Origin: Skeletonema tropicum
Lineage: Eukaryota; Bacillariophyta; Thalassiosirophyceae; Thalassiosirales; Thalassiosiraceae
Direction: 5' to 3'
Length of the DNA: 64,000 bases
Assembly (NCBI GenBank): GCA_037178625.1
Contig: CM074132.1
Span: forward strand, 1,302,001-1,366,000
This document shows, piece after piece, positions 18,696 through 29,735 of this stretch. A program made the translations under genes and the position numbers. Below the pieces are notes generated by a model. That model ran no database searches. It was not told the DNA's origin and worked only from the letters and a program-made list of their open reading frames with translations. The stretch's first letter is position 1; every line of letters starts with the position of its first letter.

Positions 18696-20403
18696 ATGCC
18701 GTCCAGATTCGACGATGGCGTCGATAAACAGGTGGAGGACTTGCGTGAGCGCATGCGATTGCTGCAGCAAGATCGAAGGGCGAATATAGATTTATTAGAG
18801 GCAAATAAGCAGGCAAATGAGAATGAAATTCGTTCGCTCAAGGAAGACAACAAGAAGCTCCGCATTCGATTGTCAAATTTACAAAAGAGTGCAGTTTCAG
18901 ATGCGGACAGTCACCTCAGCGACGTGGATAGTTTGAGGAGGCTCGTTCGGCAAAAGCGCAATGAATTTGACACTCAAAAGTCTTCCTCCAAGAAACTGAT
19001 CTCCAAGCTCAACAAGCTAAAGAGCGAAGCCGTCATGGAAGATAATCGACCTAGTCCAGAGGATGTGGAGCTCTCTAAGCAGATCCGAAAGCTTGAGAAT
19101 AGGCTTGATAAGGCCATGATGCAGTATAACGAGGCCCAAGGTATCTGCAGCACGTATGAACACATTGTCAAGCGTCTGAAAGCTGAGAGGATAGAGTTTG
19201 ATAACCAGCTCACGGCTCTGGAGCGTACTTTGGAATCGAAACACCGTGATTTTGACGAGCTTACTCTGCTATGCGGTGATGCCAGTCATGCGAGAGATGT
19301 TGCGCAACACACGTTGCATAAGGCGAAGTGGTCGTTCGAGGAGAACAAGCAACGTCGCTCTCGGGAAATACGGGAGCGGCAGCAGCACATAAAAGTACGA
19401 AGCAAATTATCAAGAAGCAGGATAGAGCCGAAGAAGACAAGCGGAGGCAACAACTCCGAACTGCTGATACGGATGGTACACTTATTGTGGGTGAAATGTC
19501 GGCATCCAACAATTCAATTTCTGTCTCTCCTCAAGAGCAGATTGCCGATCAAGAGCAAAAGTTGAGCGTGTATGAGAATGCCTTCCGAAAAATCAAAGAT
19601 GCGACAGGCGTTGGCAATGTAAAGGAAATGATACGCAAGGTAGTTGGGCAAGAATCGACAACCAAGAATCTTGTATCTCTCTCGGCACAGCATCAGACCA
19701 AGATAGAAGGTCTTTCTCGGCTGCAAAATTCATTAATGAAAGATGTGCAAGTAGGTCAAGTGTAGCCTATCCGTGTCTTCTTCCAACAAAAAGAGTACTA
19801 AACCATTGGATGAACTGCAGGACACACTGTACGCGAAAACAAGTCAATATGAAAGAGCAAAGAGTCAATTAGATAGATTAGAATTAGCCATTGTTTCAAC
19901 CAAGGCTGGAGTCGAACATCTTCGTGCAAAGCTGTTTGATCTACCGGATGAGTTTGACGTCGACAGTGGCAATTTAATGGAACTGTCGTTGCCCGATATC
20001 ATAAGATCGAGTGGAGACTATTTTGCTTGATGTGCACGCCAGAGCAAATGACAATACTGCGGGTGAATTCAATAAACATTCGACAAATGAGTCAAACTCG
20101 TCGTCAGATAAAGTGACGAGATTCTCGCCACAAATAGAAAGCAACTTGCAGAGTCGACGTCCGACGACCAGAGGTGCTGCGGAGGTGAGCGTCCCATTTA
20201 ATCAAAGAATTTCCCTCCCCTCTGCGAAAGAGAGGGCGGCCTTTGACCAAAATGATAGTGACGATGGTGCAGATTTTGGAGATTTGGGAATGGAAACAAT
20301 TTCTAGAAAGACACTGAAAAAGATGTCATATCACATTGTTGCTGCCGAGGAGCGAAAACGGCTGCTGCAACAACAGCAAGCAGCTTTAGTGGAAAATGGA
20401 TAA
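18696..20403 (+). CDS. ODAD3: outer dynein arm docking complex subunit 3 (ODAD3/CCDC151) homologue, frame-interrupted
   Basis: Almost the whole product is coiled coil. The stretch from about codon 130 (QIRKLENRLDKAMMQYNEAQ, TYEHIVKRLKAERIEFDNQL, LERTLESKHRDFDEL) and later AFRKIKDATGVGNVKEMIRK and AGVEHLRAKL match the conserved core of ODAD3/CCDC151, which anchors outer dynein arms on axonemal doublets. The coding sequence is split over four frames: 18696 to ~19400, ~19400-19765, ~19770-20030 and 20011-20403. Each change equals one base and homology is essentially continuous across them. No intron of ordinary length fits, although a 43-nt GT-AG interval exists at 19751-19793. In a centric diatom the protein would serve the flagellum of male gametes. 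Gene decay and assembly indels are both possible. Confidence 0.75.
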
Positions 20404-20445
20404 ACATAGCAACATCAGATTTTTGCTCAGTTCAACTCTCTATCT

Positions 20446-21307
20446 TTACATCGGAACACCAGCTGCCATTAATTCTTGTTGCTGTTTAATTTGTAACATA
20501 CCCAACGTCTGTCCAACCGCAGGAACCCTTGAATGCTTATCAACGGCCGCTCTAAAATCACTCATAACAATATCCATTTCACTCTTGAGTTTTTCCTCTG
20601 CAGCATCATTGGCATCTGATGATGCCTCCATTTGATATTGTTGTGATACTTTTGGATCTTTCAAATCTTTTCCAGCAGCCTTATATTCTTTGGCAATATC
20701 AACCATCTTTCTCAGTAAGTGTTTCAAAGTAGAGCGTGGCCGCCTTGATTAATTCTTCAGCACTCAATTCCTTCTTCGCTGCTCCTCCCCCAGTGGCATT
20801 CTTCCCCTTGCTCGGTGTCCACCCCACCACATCTTCCCCCGACATGCTCTCATACAGCTTTTGAAATCTCTCCACCGCCCTCTTAACCTTGGGATACTTG
20901 TCCGGCTCCTCCATAAACTCCCACGTTGCCTCCTCCACACAATCCGCATCCACATCATTCTCCTCAAACACTTGCGCCTGACACGCCACCAACGCCCTTT
21001 CAAATTCCGCCTTAAGCAATCCCCGCAACTGTGCCTCTGGAATCATCTGTCCTGACATCTGGATCTGCTGAACCTGTTGCGATAGTTGAACAACCACATT
21101 TTGCATCGCCAGGAAGAGTTTGTCGAAAATTGCCACGACGTCGTCCGATGAGATGCAATCCTCTTCAGAGAGAATTTCGTCATCGATATCTGTGAGGGCG
21201 AGGTCTTTTGAGGTGGCGGCGCTCTTAGAGGTGAGGCGAGAGGCGCCGTAGGCGAGGAGGGTGCAGCCGGCTGCTACTGCTGCTAGGGTGGTGGTCGATG
21301 ATGGCAT
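20446..21307 (-). CDS. unknown helical protein with N-terminal hydrophobic segment, one frame break
   Basis: The first frame (21307-20699, 202 aa) begins with a short hydrophobic stretch (residues 6-20, TLAAVAAGCTLLAYG) that could be a membrane anchor or targeting signal. An acidic, helical region with Gln-rich heptads follows (VVVQLSQQVQQIQMSGQMI). A second frame (20727-20446, 93 aa) continues with LRKMVDIAKEYKAAGKDL, then a charged helix, and ends in a Gln/Met-rich tail. The two overlap at about 20699-20727, and one base out of register separates them, so a single ~285-aa protein is likely. I do not recognise the family. It converges with the ODAD3 gene, with 42 bp between the stops. Confidence 0.55.
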
Positions 21308-21635
21308 GGTTTAATTATTTACTCACTTGGTACTTGGTGTTGGTGGGTTTGGGGTTGGGTTTTGGGATTCTGTCGAAGTGAAAGATCGCGCGCGCACAAG
21401 ATGTGGTCAGAAGGAAGCTCCTTTTGGACATGTAGAACGTCTCCTCGTACTATTCCTACCTCCATGAAATACAAATTTCTTCATATGGGGGCTACACCTC
21501 AGAACCACACACTCTCATCTTTCACGCGCTTCGCCAGTCCTGCAATCTTCCACCTGCTTGCTCCGCATTGCTCATTTTCTGCCAAAGAAATCATTGACAA
21601 CTACACCTATCATTGTTGGGAGGAGAGTTTAAACC

Positions 21636-22406
21636 ATGTCACTACGTTCCAGAAGTATTCATATTGCCAGGGCGGCTCTTACAAAAGAGCTCCATTTGAC
21701 ATCAATTCAGGCGTCGTCTGCGCAAAGAGCATGGCAGCGATCGTTAGTGCAACATAACAGAAACGCGTCGATGGCATCATCGTATTCTGTAGATTTCTCT
21801 TCATTTCGATCATTTAGTACCAAGCCAGAAGATGCTGCCGCTGAAGAGAAGCCAACAGATGATGCATCGACTGATAAAGCAGAGGAAGCTTCAGAGGAGA
21901 CAACATCATCAGCCGAAGATGGTGAAGCAAACAAAATCGCAGAGCTAGAACAACAAGTTAAAGACCTCAAAGACAATCTCCTCCGTTCCCTTGCCGAACA
22001 AGAAAACACACGTCGCATCGCCAAGCGTGATGTGGAACAGGCACGAAGCTTTGCCATCGGCTCTTTCGCCAAATCATTGCTCGAAACATCCGACAATTTA
22101 TCACGTGCATTAGACGCAGTACCCGAGGAATTACGTCACGATCACGACCATCATCCCGTCCTTGCCACTTTATACGAAGGCATTACGATGACTGACGATG
22201 GATTGACCAAGGCATTCTCCAAGAATGGGCTTGAGAAGTTTGGCTTGCCAGGTGATAAGTTTGATCCCAATATACATGAGGCGCTGTTTGAATATCCCGA
22301 TCCTAGTGGCGAGGCGGGCAATGTTGGGCAGGTTATGAAGAAGGGATTTATGTTAAATTCGAGGGTGTTGAGGCCTGCTGAAGTTGGAGTCATTAAGGCT
22401 CCATGA
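21636..22406 (+). CDS. GrpE, mitochondrial nucleotide exchange factor for Hsp70 (Mge1-type)
   Basis: The 256-aa product starts with an Arg/Ser-rich, acid-free stretch (MSLRSRSIHIARAALTKEL) typical of a mitochondrial presequence. An acidic low-complexity linker (about 66-105) is followed by the GrpE coiled coil, with LEQQVKDLKDNLLRSLAEQE and NTRRIAKRDVEQARSFAIGS at about 108-150. The C-terminal beta domain follows, with FDPNIHEALFEYPDPS and VGQVMKKGFMLNSRVLRPAE. The head-tail order and length after the presequence match the family. GrpE releases ADP from matrix Hsp70 during import and folding. The first ATG of the frame gives the complete presequence. Confidence 0.92.
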   Translation: MSLRSRSIHIARAALTKELHLTSIQASSAQRAWQRSLVQHNRNASMASSYSVDFSSFRSFSTKPEDAAAEEKPTDDASTDKAEEASEETTSSAEDGEANKIAELEQQVKDLKDNLLRSLAEQENTRRIAKRDVEQARSFAIGSFAKSLLETSDNLSRALDAVPEELRHDHDHHPVLATLYEGITMTDDGLTKAFSKNGLEKFGLPGDKFDPNIHEALFEYPDPSGEAGNVGQVMKKGFMLNSRVLRPAEVGVIKAP

Positions 22407-22581
22407 AAATTTGAGGGAAGTATGAATGAAAAAAGACTGCTTCCGTATGGTACTGATTGCATTGATGAAAATTAGAAAGTTTTCGTGCACGAAGATTGGT
22501 AGCATACTGAAACAATGTTCATGGAGTTGGTGAAAGTCAGTTTGAAGAGGAGGAGATTATTTAACCTTTTAGATTACTTTA

Positions 22582-25500
22582 TCAGTTCACAGTACTCAAA
22601 GTAGGCTGTAGCATGTAAGATAAGTCAGGAAGTTTGTCCATAAACTTCTTTCCTGCATCTGACAATTTGCCAAATTCATCCTCTTTAGCAGCTTCTTTCG
22701 CATCCTCCTCAGTTATTTTGGCATCAGCAGTTGAAGAGGACATCTTGGTATCAGCAGATGGAAAGTCAACCAAGGTCGCGGCTGGTCGGACAGGTTGTCC
22801 TGGAGGTGTAGTACACCTTGCGTTCGAGGTCGAAGAGGCATTTGGGCTCAATGTGCTCGCGTCAAATCCCGTTGGTAATTCTATAGAAAGCACTTCGGGT
22901 ACAGACGGCGCAGCAACACCCATCAAATTGGCCTTTTCTATGTAGGGCGTCCCGTCGCGGTAGAAGACATATTGGGTGTATGGATACCATTTCTCTTCGC
23001 TCAGTATGATGGATGGAGGTGATGTGGGAAGAGAATCGATGTACTCTGTAATGTCCTTGATTTCCTTGTCACTCTCATAGATTTTCTTGTCACCCTTTTC
23101 TTCTGCTGTGTTTGATTTGCGTGGTGCCTTCGGGGGAGGAATGGGAGAGTTAGCAGAGGAGCGATGAATAGAATTAAAAGGTAACAAAAGAATATGTAGA
23201 TGTAGGGTGTACTCACAAGTACTGTGCGCATAGGGACGTCGAAGGGGAGTTGTACGCAGCCATCTCCCTTTTCTAATTCGACAGGGTTGTCAACACGAAA
23301 CACTTTCTGGAACATGTCACGAACATTTTCATTGAGCACATGAACAGGTCTACTTGGTTCATTTTCACCACTGGTACCCTTAACTTCGTCAGACTCCTCG
23401 AAATCTCCGAAGTCTCCGAATTCATCTTCCTCGGCAGCAACTGCTTGTGAGGGTTGCACTTCTTGTGGAGTGGAGATATCTTCTTCCGCGGCTAACTTGT
23501 CGACTTGAGCATTTTGCTCATTATCTGCGGGTGCAGCTTCTTCATCAAACGCAGCGAAATCTCCAAACTCACCGAAGTCGTCTTCTTCTTCAACGGAAGG
23601 TTGTGCATCGACAGGTGTGTGGATTTCGGTTTCTGCTTCTACAGGAGCAGAGAAGTCACCAAAGTTGCCAAATTCGTCATCGGCTCCTTCTGGTGCGTTC
23701 GTTGCAGCGCCAGCTTCAATAGCGGGAGAAGAAAATCCACCAAAGTCACCGAATTCATCGTCTTCGTTGGCTGTTGTCTCAATGGGAGATGTGACTTCCT
23801 CTACAGGAGCTGTAAATCTTCCAAATTCGTTACTTTTCTCCTCATCAGCAGCAACCGGTGCTGTTTCGAGATCTGTTTCAACCTCTACCGGAGCCGAAAA
23901 GTCACCGAAGTCGCCAAATTCTTCAGCTCCAGTCTCCATAGAAACATTGTTTTCAGGAAGAGCTGATTGCAATGCGTCCGGTGGAGCTTCAGTGACGTGA
24001 GCTGTAAAATCGCCGAAGTCATCATTATCGTCGACTTTTCCCGGGGGCAAATTTGTGTCCTCTTCAGCAACACCTACGACTTCCTCGACTGGTAAATCCC
24101 CTTCGACAAGAGTCTCATCTCCTGACACAGGAGGAGATGCAAACCCAGCGAAATCATCGAAGTCAGTTTCTTGTATTGCTCCTTCTGCAAGAACTGCGTC
24201 TATTTCTGCGTTGTTCTCGTGAGCTGTGAGGTCACCAAAGTCGTCGCTTTCTTCGACTGCAGTCTCCACTAGAGCTGTATCAACCTTGGCGAAAGCAGTA
24301 TCCACCTCAACCGGTAGATCGCCTTCATTGGGAGCTGTAAAGTCACCAAAATCGTCAACTTCTTCGGTTGCCCCATCAAAAGCCGTGTCTTTCTTAGTTG
24401 CATCAGCAAGAGCCGTCTTATCTTCCATCGGAAGACTTTGCTCAATTTCTTGCTCTTCTTCCTCATGCAAATGTGTGCCTTGTCCAGCAACACCTACCTC
24501 TTCCTCGACATCTTCAACAACATTCTCGTCTTCTAATGCAGGAGGAGCTGCAAACCCACCGAAATCATCGAAGTCAGTTTCTTGTATTGCTCCCTCATCA
24601 AGAGCTGCGTCTATTCCTGCATTATTCTCGGGAGTTGTGAAGTCACCAAAGTCGTCGTTTTTTTCGACTACTGTCTCCTCTGGACTGTTGCCTTCCTCGG
24701 CGAAAGCAGTATCCGTCTCAACAGGGAGATCGTCTTCATTGGAAGCAGTAAAGTCACCAAAATCGTCAACTTCTTCGGTTGTTGTCTCATCAACAGCCGT
24801 GCCTTTCTCAGTAGCATCGGTGACAAGAGCTGTGTCATCTTGCACAAGAATATCTTGCTCTTTCTCAGCGTGCGCTGTGTCCATATTATCATGGGCGAGA
24901 GATGAAAATGCACCAAAGGCATCGCTTGCGGGCGATGTTTCTTCAAATGCCCCAAAAACATCACCACTATCTTCTTCAGCAGCATCAAGAGTGGTAACAT
25001 TCGTGGGAGCCGCCTCCAATACACTTGTCACCGGTACTGGCGCTGCCACCTCATTTTCAGGTGTTGTTTCTCTTTCTTTGGTGTCTTCCTTTTCTTCGGT
25101 TGTATAATTTTGCAGAGGAGATGAATTGTTCGTTTTCTCTTCAGCAGCTTTTTCTATTGAATTCACTCCTGCAAATTCCCCAAAATTATCACCGCTATCT
25201 TCTATTGTTGTCGTCTCAGCAACTACATCTGTAGAAGATCCACCAAAGGGAGGAAGTGGAGCGTCCTGAATCTCGGCAAACGCATCAAACGCTGAAAATG
25301 TATCAGCAGGGGTAGGAGTTGTATCGCTCGCCTCTTGATGCTCATGTCCTGGTTCGGCAATTTCATTCACTTCAGGAAACGTATGGCTTTCGAATGCAGA
25401 GAAGTCACCCTCCAAAGAAGCGGTGTTTGTGTCTTTGGTGGAATGATTTGCAGGAAGAGAGTTCTCACCAGATTCGGGACTTGTGTTTTCTTCTTTGACT

Positions 25501-26165
25501 AATTCAGCACCCACGGGCCCCGTTGCATCACTAGGACTATCATCATCGTCACCATTAGATGGAGACATATCGACAACATCATTTGGCGAACCACTCACTG
25601 TTCCCTCAAATTCACCAAAGCCAACATCATCATGTTGTTGATTAAAATGGGATGCCTCATTTTGTTCGCCCCCACCCTCGATAATCCCATCAAATGCACT
25701 AAACACATCGGTACTATCAGCGACATTATTCTCATTTATTTCTCCTCCCTTTGATTCTACTGCTGCTAGGTCGTTCGGAGGTATTATTGCTGCGTCTTCA
25801 ACACTGCTGAATAGATCCACCTCTGGCTGGTTCATTTTTTCAGCTACAACTTCATTCTCAGCATTTTCATTTGACATGCAATTAATTTGATTCATACCAG
25901 CAGCCTCAAATGGAGCATCAAAGAATTCATCTTCATTTAACGACGACGATGACACCATCTCTGACGGTGGTGGTGAGGCAGCGGCGGGGGCATTCTCTTC
26001 GGGGGAACCGTCGTCGTCGGATTTCATGTCACTGGATGCTGCAGTTTCAAAACCCGAAAATGTGCCAAAATCGTCGTCATCCTCAATGTTGATAGCAGCT
26101 GTACTGTCTGATTCAAGTGGGGGAATATTAGACATGGCTGTTGCCTTAGTAGCTTGCTCTTCCAT
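22582..26165 (-). CDS. large acidic protein with about 21 F-G-x-F motifs, possible clathrin-adaptor accessory protein
   Basis: Exon 1 (26165-23217, 983 codons) and exon 2 (23127-22582) are joined by an 89-nt phase-0 intron with GTGAGT donor and AG acceptor (23216-23128), giving about 1164 aa. The first 900 residues are disordered, very acidic and Thr/Ala/Pro-rich. They carry repeated DDFGDF, DEFGDFGDF, DNFGEF and DVFGAF motifs in loose ~30-50-residue repeats. Such acidic F-G-x-F motifs resemble those that bind gamma-adaptin and GGA ear domains in gamma-synergin and aftiphilin. A conserved-looking C-terminal segment begins VRDMFQKVFRVDNPVELEKG and continues through EEKWYPYTQYVFYRDG. No folded domain is recognised and the trafficking role is inferred from the motifs. 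It converges with GrpE. Confidence 0.6.
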
Positions 26166-26249
26166 CGTTATTACTATAACTACTACTCATACATGCCAGA
26201 TGCAGTCATTTTCATCTCTCTCTAGAGAGAGCTACTTAGAGTGGTGCCG

Positions 26250-26305
26250 AATAGTGGGCGCTTTTCATGGCATGTTGTGGGCGTCGCCCACGTGGGGCCC
26301 ACAAC
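26250..26305. repeat. fragment of the hAT-like MITE family
   Basis: ATAGTGGGCGCTTTTCAT and the following palindromic GTGGGC/GCCCAC block match the right end of the MITE at 12178-12391 in reverse complement. The terminal TAGGCGTATCGG is missing, so this is a truncated copy. It sits about 85 bp upstream of the start codon of the acidic F-G-x-F gene. Confidence 0.65.
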
Positions 26306-26454
26306 TAAACATAATCGGGTACCTACAAATGAGCTCATCTACATAAGAATGTCAAACACCTGCAAATAACATACTAGTAAGGAGACAATAGGTAGGTGCC
26401 TGGCAAAGGGAGAAAAAAGGGAAGGTAGAAATCGGACAATTTGCGACCAGGACA

Positions 26455-27350
26455 ATAAGTAAAAAGTATGCCGTGCGCGTCGATTTTTTGGAACCGGAGC
26501 ATTTCCCGCATTTTTTTGTTAAGTACTCCCTCTGTCCCACAAAACATGAGCTTTTTGATTTAAAATAGTTAAAATTTGGTCAATTTTCGTCCAAAAAATT
26601 GCTATCGCACATCGTTGGAAAGCTTATTTCACGCCGGTTACGATTATATGGAGGTTGAAGGTTGTTAAGCAAGTATTTGTAATGATATTGTGACAAAAGG
26701 CGTTAAAATATCCTTATATCTAACCCTATTGTGAAAATGAAGAGGCCTCTCGGACACTTGTGTAGGACCTCACGTAGGAATAAGTACGTCAAATAGCTAG
26801 TTTTTTGTGGGACTACGATTAACTTCAAATAGCTCATTTTTTTTGGGACAGAGGGAGTAGTGAAATGCTCTAGCTTTGGGCCATGGTGGCCAAAATTAAG
26901 TTTCAGGGAAGTGGTTTACATGCTTGTCCCGCGATACTATCCTTTAGGTGACTATTATGAGAGTATATATACTGAGGGGCAGGTGGTGAAGCCTTATATT
27001 TTCGTCGAGATATGCATTTGAAGGTGCTCTCTAGCTTGGTACCCTCTTTGATGGCTGATGGCCTGCCAAATTTGTGCAGCAAAAAGCTACTGCACTCTCA
27101 CATGCATTTCTCAGCGGAGCATTGGAATTATTTTACAGTCAACACATGTATAGAACCCCCATTATGGTCGACAAAAGGATGGTGCTACTGGAAAAGTATA
27201 TTCGGCAACTCCCCAAAATATAATTTTGGCCATTGTGGCCCAAAGCTAGAGCATTTCACTAACAAAAAAAATTGAAAAAAGGCTCCGGTTCCAAAAAACG
27301 AAGATTTTGGCTCGGCGCACGGCCTTTATATAAGTAGGTACCTACTGGTG
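26455..27350. repeat. long inverted-repeat element interrupted by a MITE
   Basis: The left arm (26469-26523 plus 26858-26905) includes GCCGTGCGCGTCG, TTTTTTGGAACCGGAGC, TTTTTTTGTTA and GTGAAATGCTCTAGCTTTGG. All of these recur in reverse complement in the right arm (27221-27335). The left arm is split by the Stowaway-like MITE at 26524-26859, so the right arm shows the pre-insertion structure. The ~310-bp loop between the arms has one short frame (27012-27275) and no recognised gene. Exact element ends and TSD are unclear. Confidence 0.7.
26524..26859. mobile_element. Stowaway-like (Tc1/mariner) MITE
   Basis: The 332-bp element at 26526-26857 starts CTCCCTCTGTCCCA and ends TGGGACAGAGGGAG. The TIRs extend imperfectly to about 30 bp (ATGAGCT and TTTGA blocks are also shared). 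TA dinucleotides flank both ends (26524-26525 and 26858-26859), the Tc1/mariner target. The terminal motif is nearly the TIR of plant Stowaway MITEs (CTCCCTCCGT type). No transposase is encoded. Confidence 0.8.
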
Positions 27351-27565
27351 CTGCGACTGTAGGTTGAAAATGATTTTCTTGTTTACAATACCAGTGATAC
27401 GTAGTTTACCGTAGCACAGAAATAACCTAAAGCCCCACAGCTCTTGGTTAATCTCTAAGTGGTATGCTATTCAACCTCCCTCAAGTTCAGCAGGTATTAA
27501 GATCGCTTACAAATAATCATACTTTTATCACCTGATCCCAATCTCTTTTACGTCTACAAAACTAA

Positions 27566-29546
27566 CTACTTCCCTGCCATCATCATTTTGATATCTCCTT
27601 GGACGTCTCCAGTCGGCATAATGTTGTAATTCTGAACAAGAACATCTAGCACCTTTGGTGTAATGTAAGCTGGAAGGCTCGGGCCGAGTCTGATGTTCTT
27701 CACACCCATCTGAAGCAAAGTCAGCAATACAGCCGCAGCTTTTTGTTCCAAATGGCTTAAGCATAAGCTGAGGGGAAGGTCGTTTACAGTGCAATCCAGA
27801 GCCTTCGCGAGTTCAGTAGCAACAACGATAGCTGAATAGGAATCGTTACATTGCCCCATGTCTAAAATGCGTGGCATACCATTTGCAAGTGTTTGGCCAA
27901 GGAGCTTCTCTGATTGTATGAAACGATTCTTAGCACAGCCAAGTGTCAAAATGAGTGTATCATTGGGAAGTTCTTCTGCAAGCTCGGTAAAGTAACTTTA
28001 GGATAGTGACAACAACAAAATGAGGAAGAGTGAGAAGAAGAAAATTAGATAGAAACAAGTATGATACTCACTTTCTATCAAACTGAGATCCATCACATCC
28101 ACCGATGAGAAAGATACGTGAAATTTGTCCATCTTGAACAGCATTGACCACTTCTCCAGCAAGCGGTAAAACAGCTCGGTGATTGAACCCAACAGTCAGA
28201 TAATGAGCTGGCTCGATTGTTCTTGGAAACCCTTTACATGATTGCGCTTGCTCGATTACCTCTGAGAAGTCTCCATCCTTGATATGTTTCACACCGGGAA
28301 CGCCTACTTCATTCATCGAGTAGAGACGATCTCTGTATTTGCGCCGTGGCTCAAGGATGCAGTTGGTACTGGATCGAAGACTATTGTGAGTGTCGAAATG
28401 AGGCAATTGAATAGTATGAGCAATGCAGCGAGTGACTTACGTAACAACCACGGGGCCTGGGAAGAGGGCGAACTCAAACTTTTGATTCTGCCACGCTGTG
28501 CCGTAATTGCCGACGAGGTGATTAAATTTCTTCAAGCCTGGATAGCTATGAGCTGGTAGCATCTCGCCATGGGTATAAACATTGACACCTGTTCCTTCTG
28601 TTTGCTTCAATAATTTCTCAAGATCTAGCAAGTCATGACCAGACACTAATATGCATTTGCCCTTCGTTGCAGTGACTTTCACTTGAGTCGGTTCAGCTGC
28701 CCCAAATGAGGCTGCATGAGCTGTATCAAGCATTTCCAGAATCTTACCATTGAGTTCACCAACACGTAGAGCGTTGGCGAGGAGCCCGTCCATGTCTTGC
28801 TCATTAGATGCTACCTTAGCAAACACATCATGTATCCCACTCATTACATCTTCATCCATATAGCCCAGCTGCCTACAGTGTGCGGCATATGCACAAGCAC
28901 CTTTTGCCCCGTAACTTGCAATCTCAACAAGAGAGTAACAGTCATCATCTCCCATTGCTTTCTGTAACTCTGGAATGCTAACAGTGTAGCCAAAATCCTC
29001 TAGCTCGTCTGTGTTCATCTTTGAAAGATCGAGTCTAGCTACATCTCCATCTGGGGCAACGCCACCTTTGGCTCTCACTATCTCCTCTAGATGTCTTTTG
29101 ATGGTCATTCCCTCCTTGATGTACTCCTCAATCCTTGATTCGTCAAAGTTAACATTAGTCAGTGTGGAAAACACAGAACGGAGCGTCCAAGAATTAGCTT
29201 CCTTCATCTCATCTGCAGATGCTCCAGCCTCTCGTGCTGCCACTGCCCACAGCGACAAACTCTTGACAGTATGCATGAGCACATCTTGCATGGTACTCGT
29301 CTCCGGAGATTTACCGCATATCCCAACGGTGCGACAGGCAACGTGATCTTGGGTCTGTTCGCATTGGCGGCAAAACATGGCCGAATTGGAAATTTTGTTG
29401 TCGGCAGCCATCGACATGTTGCGTCCGATTGGCAAACAAGAAGGGAGAGTTGAGATGCCACCAACATAGACGTTACAGGCAATGACCCTCCGACCAGCCG
29501 GGAGGGCCGTGCGTGAAAGAGCTTGTTTGAAGGCACGCGATAGCAT
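27566..29546 (-). CDS. HCP: hybrid cluster protein (prismane / hydroxylamine reductase family)
   Basis: Three exons join in frame: 29546-28441, 28368-28072 and 27995-27566, with introns of 72 and 76 nt (GTAAGT and GTGAGT donors), giving about 610 aa. After a basic presequence-like N-terminus ([20 protein letters not shown]) comes the iron-sulfur motif [20 protein letters not shown] ending in C, spaced CX2CX8CX5C like class I HCPs. Further landmarks are [51 protein letters not shown] across the first junction, [38 protein letters not shown] across the second, and [14 protein letters not shown]. HCPs carry a 4Fe-4S plus a hybrid Fe-S-O cluster and act in NO or hydroxylamine detoxification. A mitochondrial location is inferred. 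It is divergent from a diflavin reductase. Confidence 0.93.
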
Positions 29547-29735
29547 ACTTCTAAGTTATTATTTATCGTAATCGTTTTATGGGTGTGCTGAGAGGCTGGA
29601 GTTTAGATTTGTGTGGATGAGAATGAGAACTGCAATGCTGACTTACGGCTCCGATGAGAACCCAAAATCTAAAATGAGAACCCTGATGAATAAGTGAATA
29701 GCCCGTCCTCGGGAAGCTGTAAGTATTTCTGACAA
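29547..29735. promoter_or_regulatory. shared intergenic region of the HCP and diflavin reductase genes
   Basis: Only 189 bp separate the two divergent start codons, or 237 bp if the reductase starts at the second Met (29784). Both promoters must lie here or overlap the genes. This is an arrangement that often, but not always, goes with co-expression. No specific binding motif was identified. Confidence 0.45.

Noticed and set aside
23447..25107. Long plus-strand frames opposite the acidic F-G-x-F gene
   Set aside because: They are Ser/Val/Phe-rich mirror frames of the acidic repeat codons on the minus strand. The minus-strand gene has the better splice structure and motifs.
23400..26100. Possible tandem-repeat DNA array (satellite-like)
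   Set aside because: The repetition follows codon motifs for F-G-x-F with irregular spacing and is part of an intact coding sequence, not a non-coding satellite.
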